DNA from: Leptofilum sp050292445
GTDB lineage: Bacteria; Chloroflexota; Anaerolineae; Promineifilales; Promineifilaceae
DNA: 6,275 nucleotides
Assembly: GCA_050292445.1 (NCBI GenBank)
Contig: JBNKLQ010000323.1
Location: 1-6,275 of the forward strand
Direction of reading: 5' to 3'
Positions 6,042 through 6,275 of the stretch are shown piece by piece. The position numbers and the translations under genes are program-made. The notes under the pieces were generated by a model that was given only the letters and a program-made list of their open reading frames with translations, did not search any database and was not told the DNA's origin. Position 1 is the stretch's first letter, and the number at the start of each line of letters is the position of its first letter.

Positions 6042-6275
6042 TCATCTGGTTGGGCAGCGTGACAAATAAAAGCGAACTAGCCCGGCGCGGTGAGCCAGGA
6101 TGTCGGCCATCGGCTTGTTTGTTTGGCGTTCCCAATCGCGGGCAAAATCGGGGTCAACGGCCGTACGCAGCATACTGGCCAACGATGCCAACGCATAACG
6201 AAGGGGCATCGCGCAGCGGTATGCCCGCCAGATTTGCGCCGTATCGCCCGACCAACCGGCGTCGCGCAGTCCGGC
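6042..6275 (-). CDS. C-terminal end of a possible aminoglycoside-phosphotransferase-like protein (partial)
   Basis: The minus strand is open from the window edge at 6275 to TGA at 6044-6042 and gives 77 residues. Visible segments are AGLRDAGWSGDTAQIWRAYR (1-20), RYALASLASMLRTAVDPDF (26-44) and ADILAHRAGLVRFYLSR (57-73). The helical, Arg/Ala-rich pattern with a Trp-rich beginning fits the C-terminal helices of APH-fold small-molecule kinases, but the catalytic HGD and metal-binding motifs would lie beyond the window, so the call is tentative. The last few residues (CPTR) probably come from the joined E2 relic, because the frame ends where E2 similarity begins. It carries one ACGGCCGT palindrome in frame as Thr-Ala-Val. 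The gene may itself be truncated by the rearrangement. Confidence 0.4.
   Translation of the reverse strand, partial: AGLRDAGWSGDTAQIWRAYRCAMPLRYALASLASMLRTAVDPDFARDWERQTNKPMADILAHRAGLVRFYLSRCPTR

Overview
The window most likely comes from a Chloroflexota bacterium of the Anaerolineae/Caldilineae type. Three things suggest this. The large regulator at 1251-3482 has an N-terminal XRE helix-turn-helix, a STAND ATPase and C-terminal TPRs, with the wording (YSFGEWLRRRRK..LTQ.ELA) that I associate with that phylum. The secreted beta-propeller protein ends in an IYLPLV tail of the kind I recall from secreted proteins of that group. The palindrome ACGGCCGT is heavily over-represented. This placement is inference; the window has no rRNA or ribosomal protein gene.

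Layout from left to right. Bases 2-289 (+) encode the C-terminal end of lipoyl synthase (LipA), cut by the window edge. Bases 327-1019 (+) hold a membrane-anchored protein of unknown function whose frame is open except for one TGA at 444-446. A start search after the stop would find only the C-terminal part (513-1019). Bases 1057-1190 (-) carry a frameshifted relic of the C-terminus of a 2-oxoacid dehydrogenase acyltransferase (E2). Bases 1251-3482 (+) encode the HTH-STAND-TPR regulator, which converges with a six-base gap on a two-gene minus-strand unit. That unit is a signal-peptide-bearing FG-GAP/VCBS beta-propeller protein (4530-5618), followed after 63 bases by an LGFP-repeat protein with a possible C2-like domain (3489-4466). 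Upstream of the unit are tandem 12-base repeats and a strong hairpin. Next comes a second E2 C-terminal relic (5891-6040, -), about 84% identical to the first over 81 bases and in the same orientation. Finally there is the C-terminal end of a possible aminoglycoside-phosphotransferase-like protein (6042-6275, -) that runs off the window.

How the parts may relate. LipA makes the lipoyl cofactor that E2 subunits carry, so finding lipA near E2 remnants is functionally coherent, but both E2 pieces are too short to be active. The two E2 relics bracket the regulator plus the surface-protein pair like imperfect direct repeats, which suggests insertion or duplication at an ancestral E2 3' end. The beta-propeller and LGFP proteins are probably co-transcribed and may act together at the cell surface, although the LGFP protein shows no signal peptide. 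I found no tRNA, rRNA, CRISPR array, transposase or integrase.
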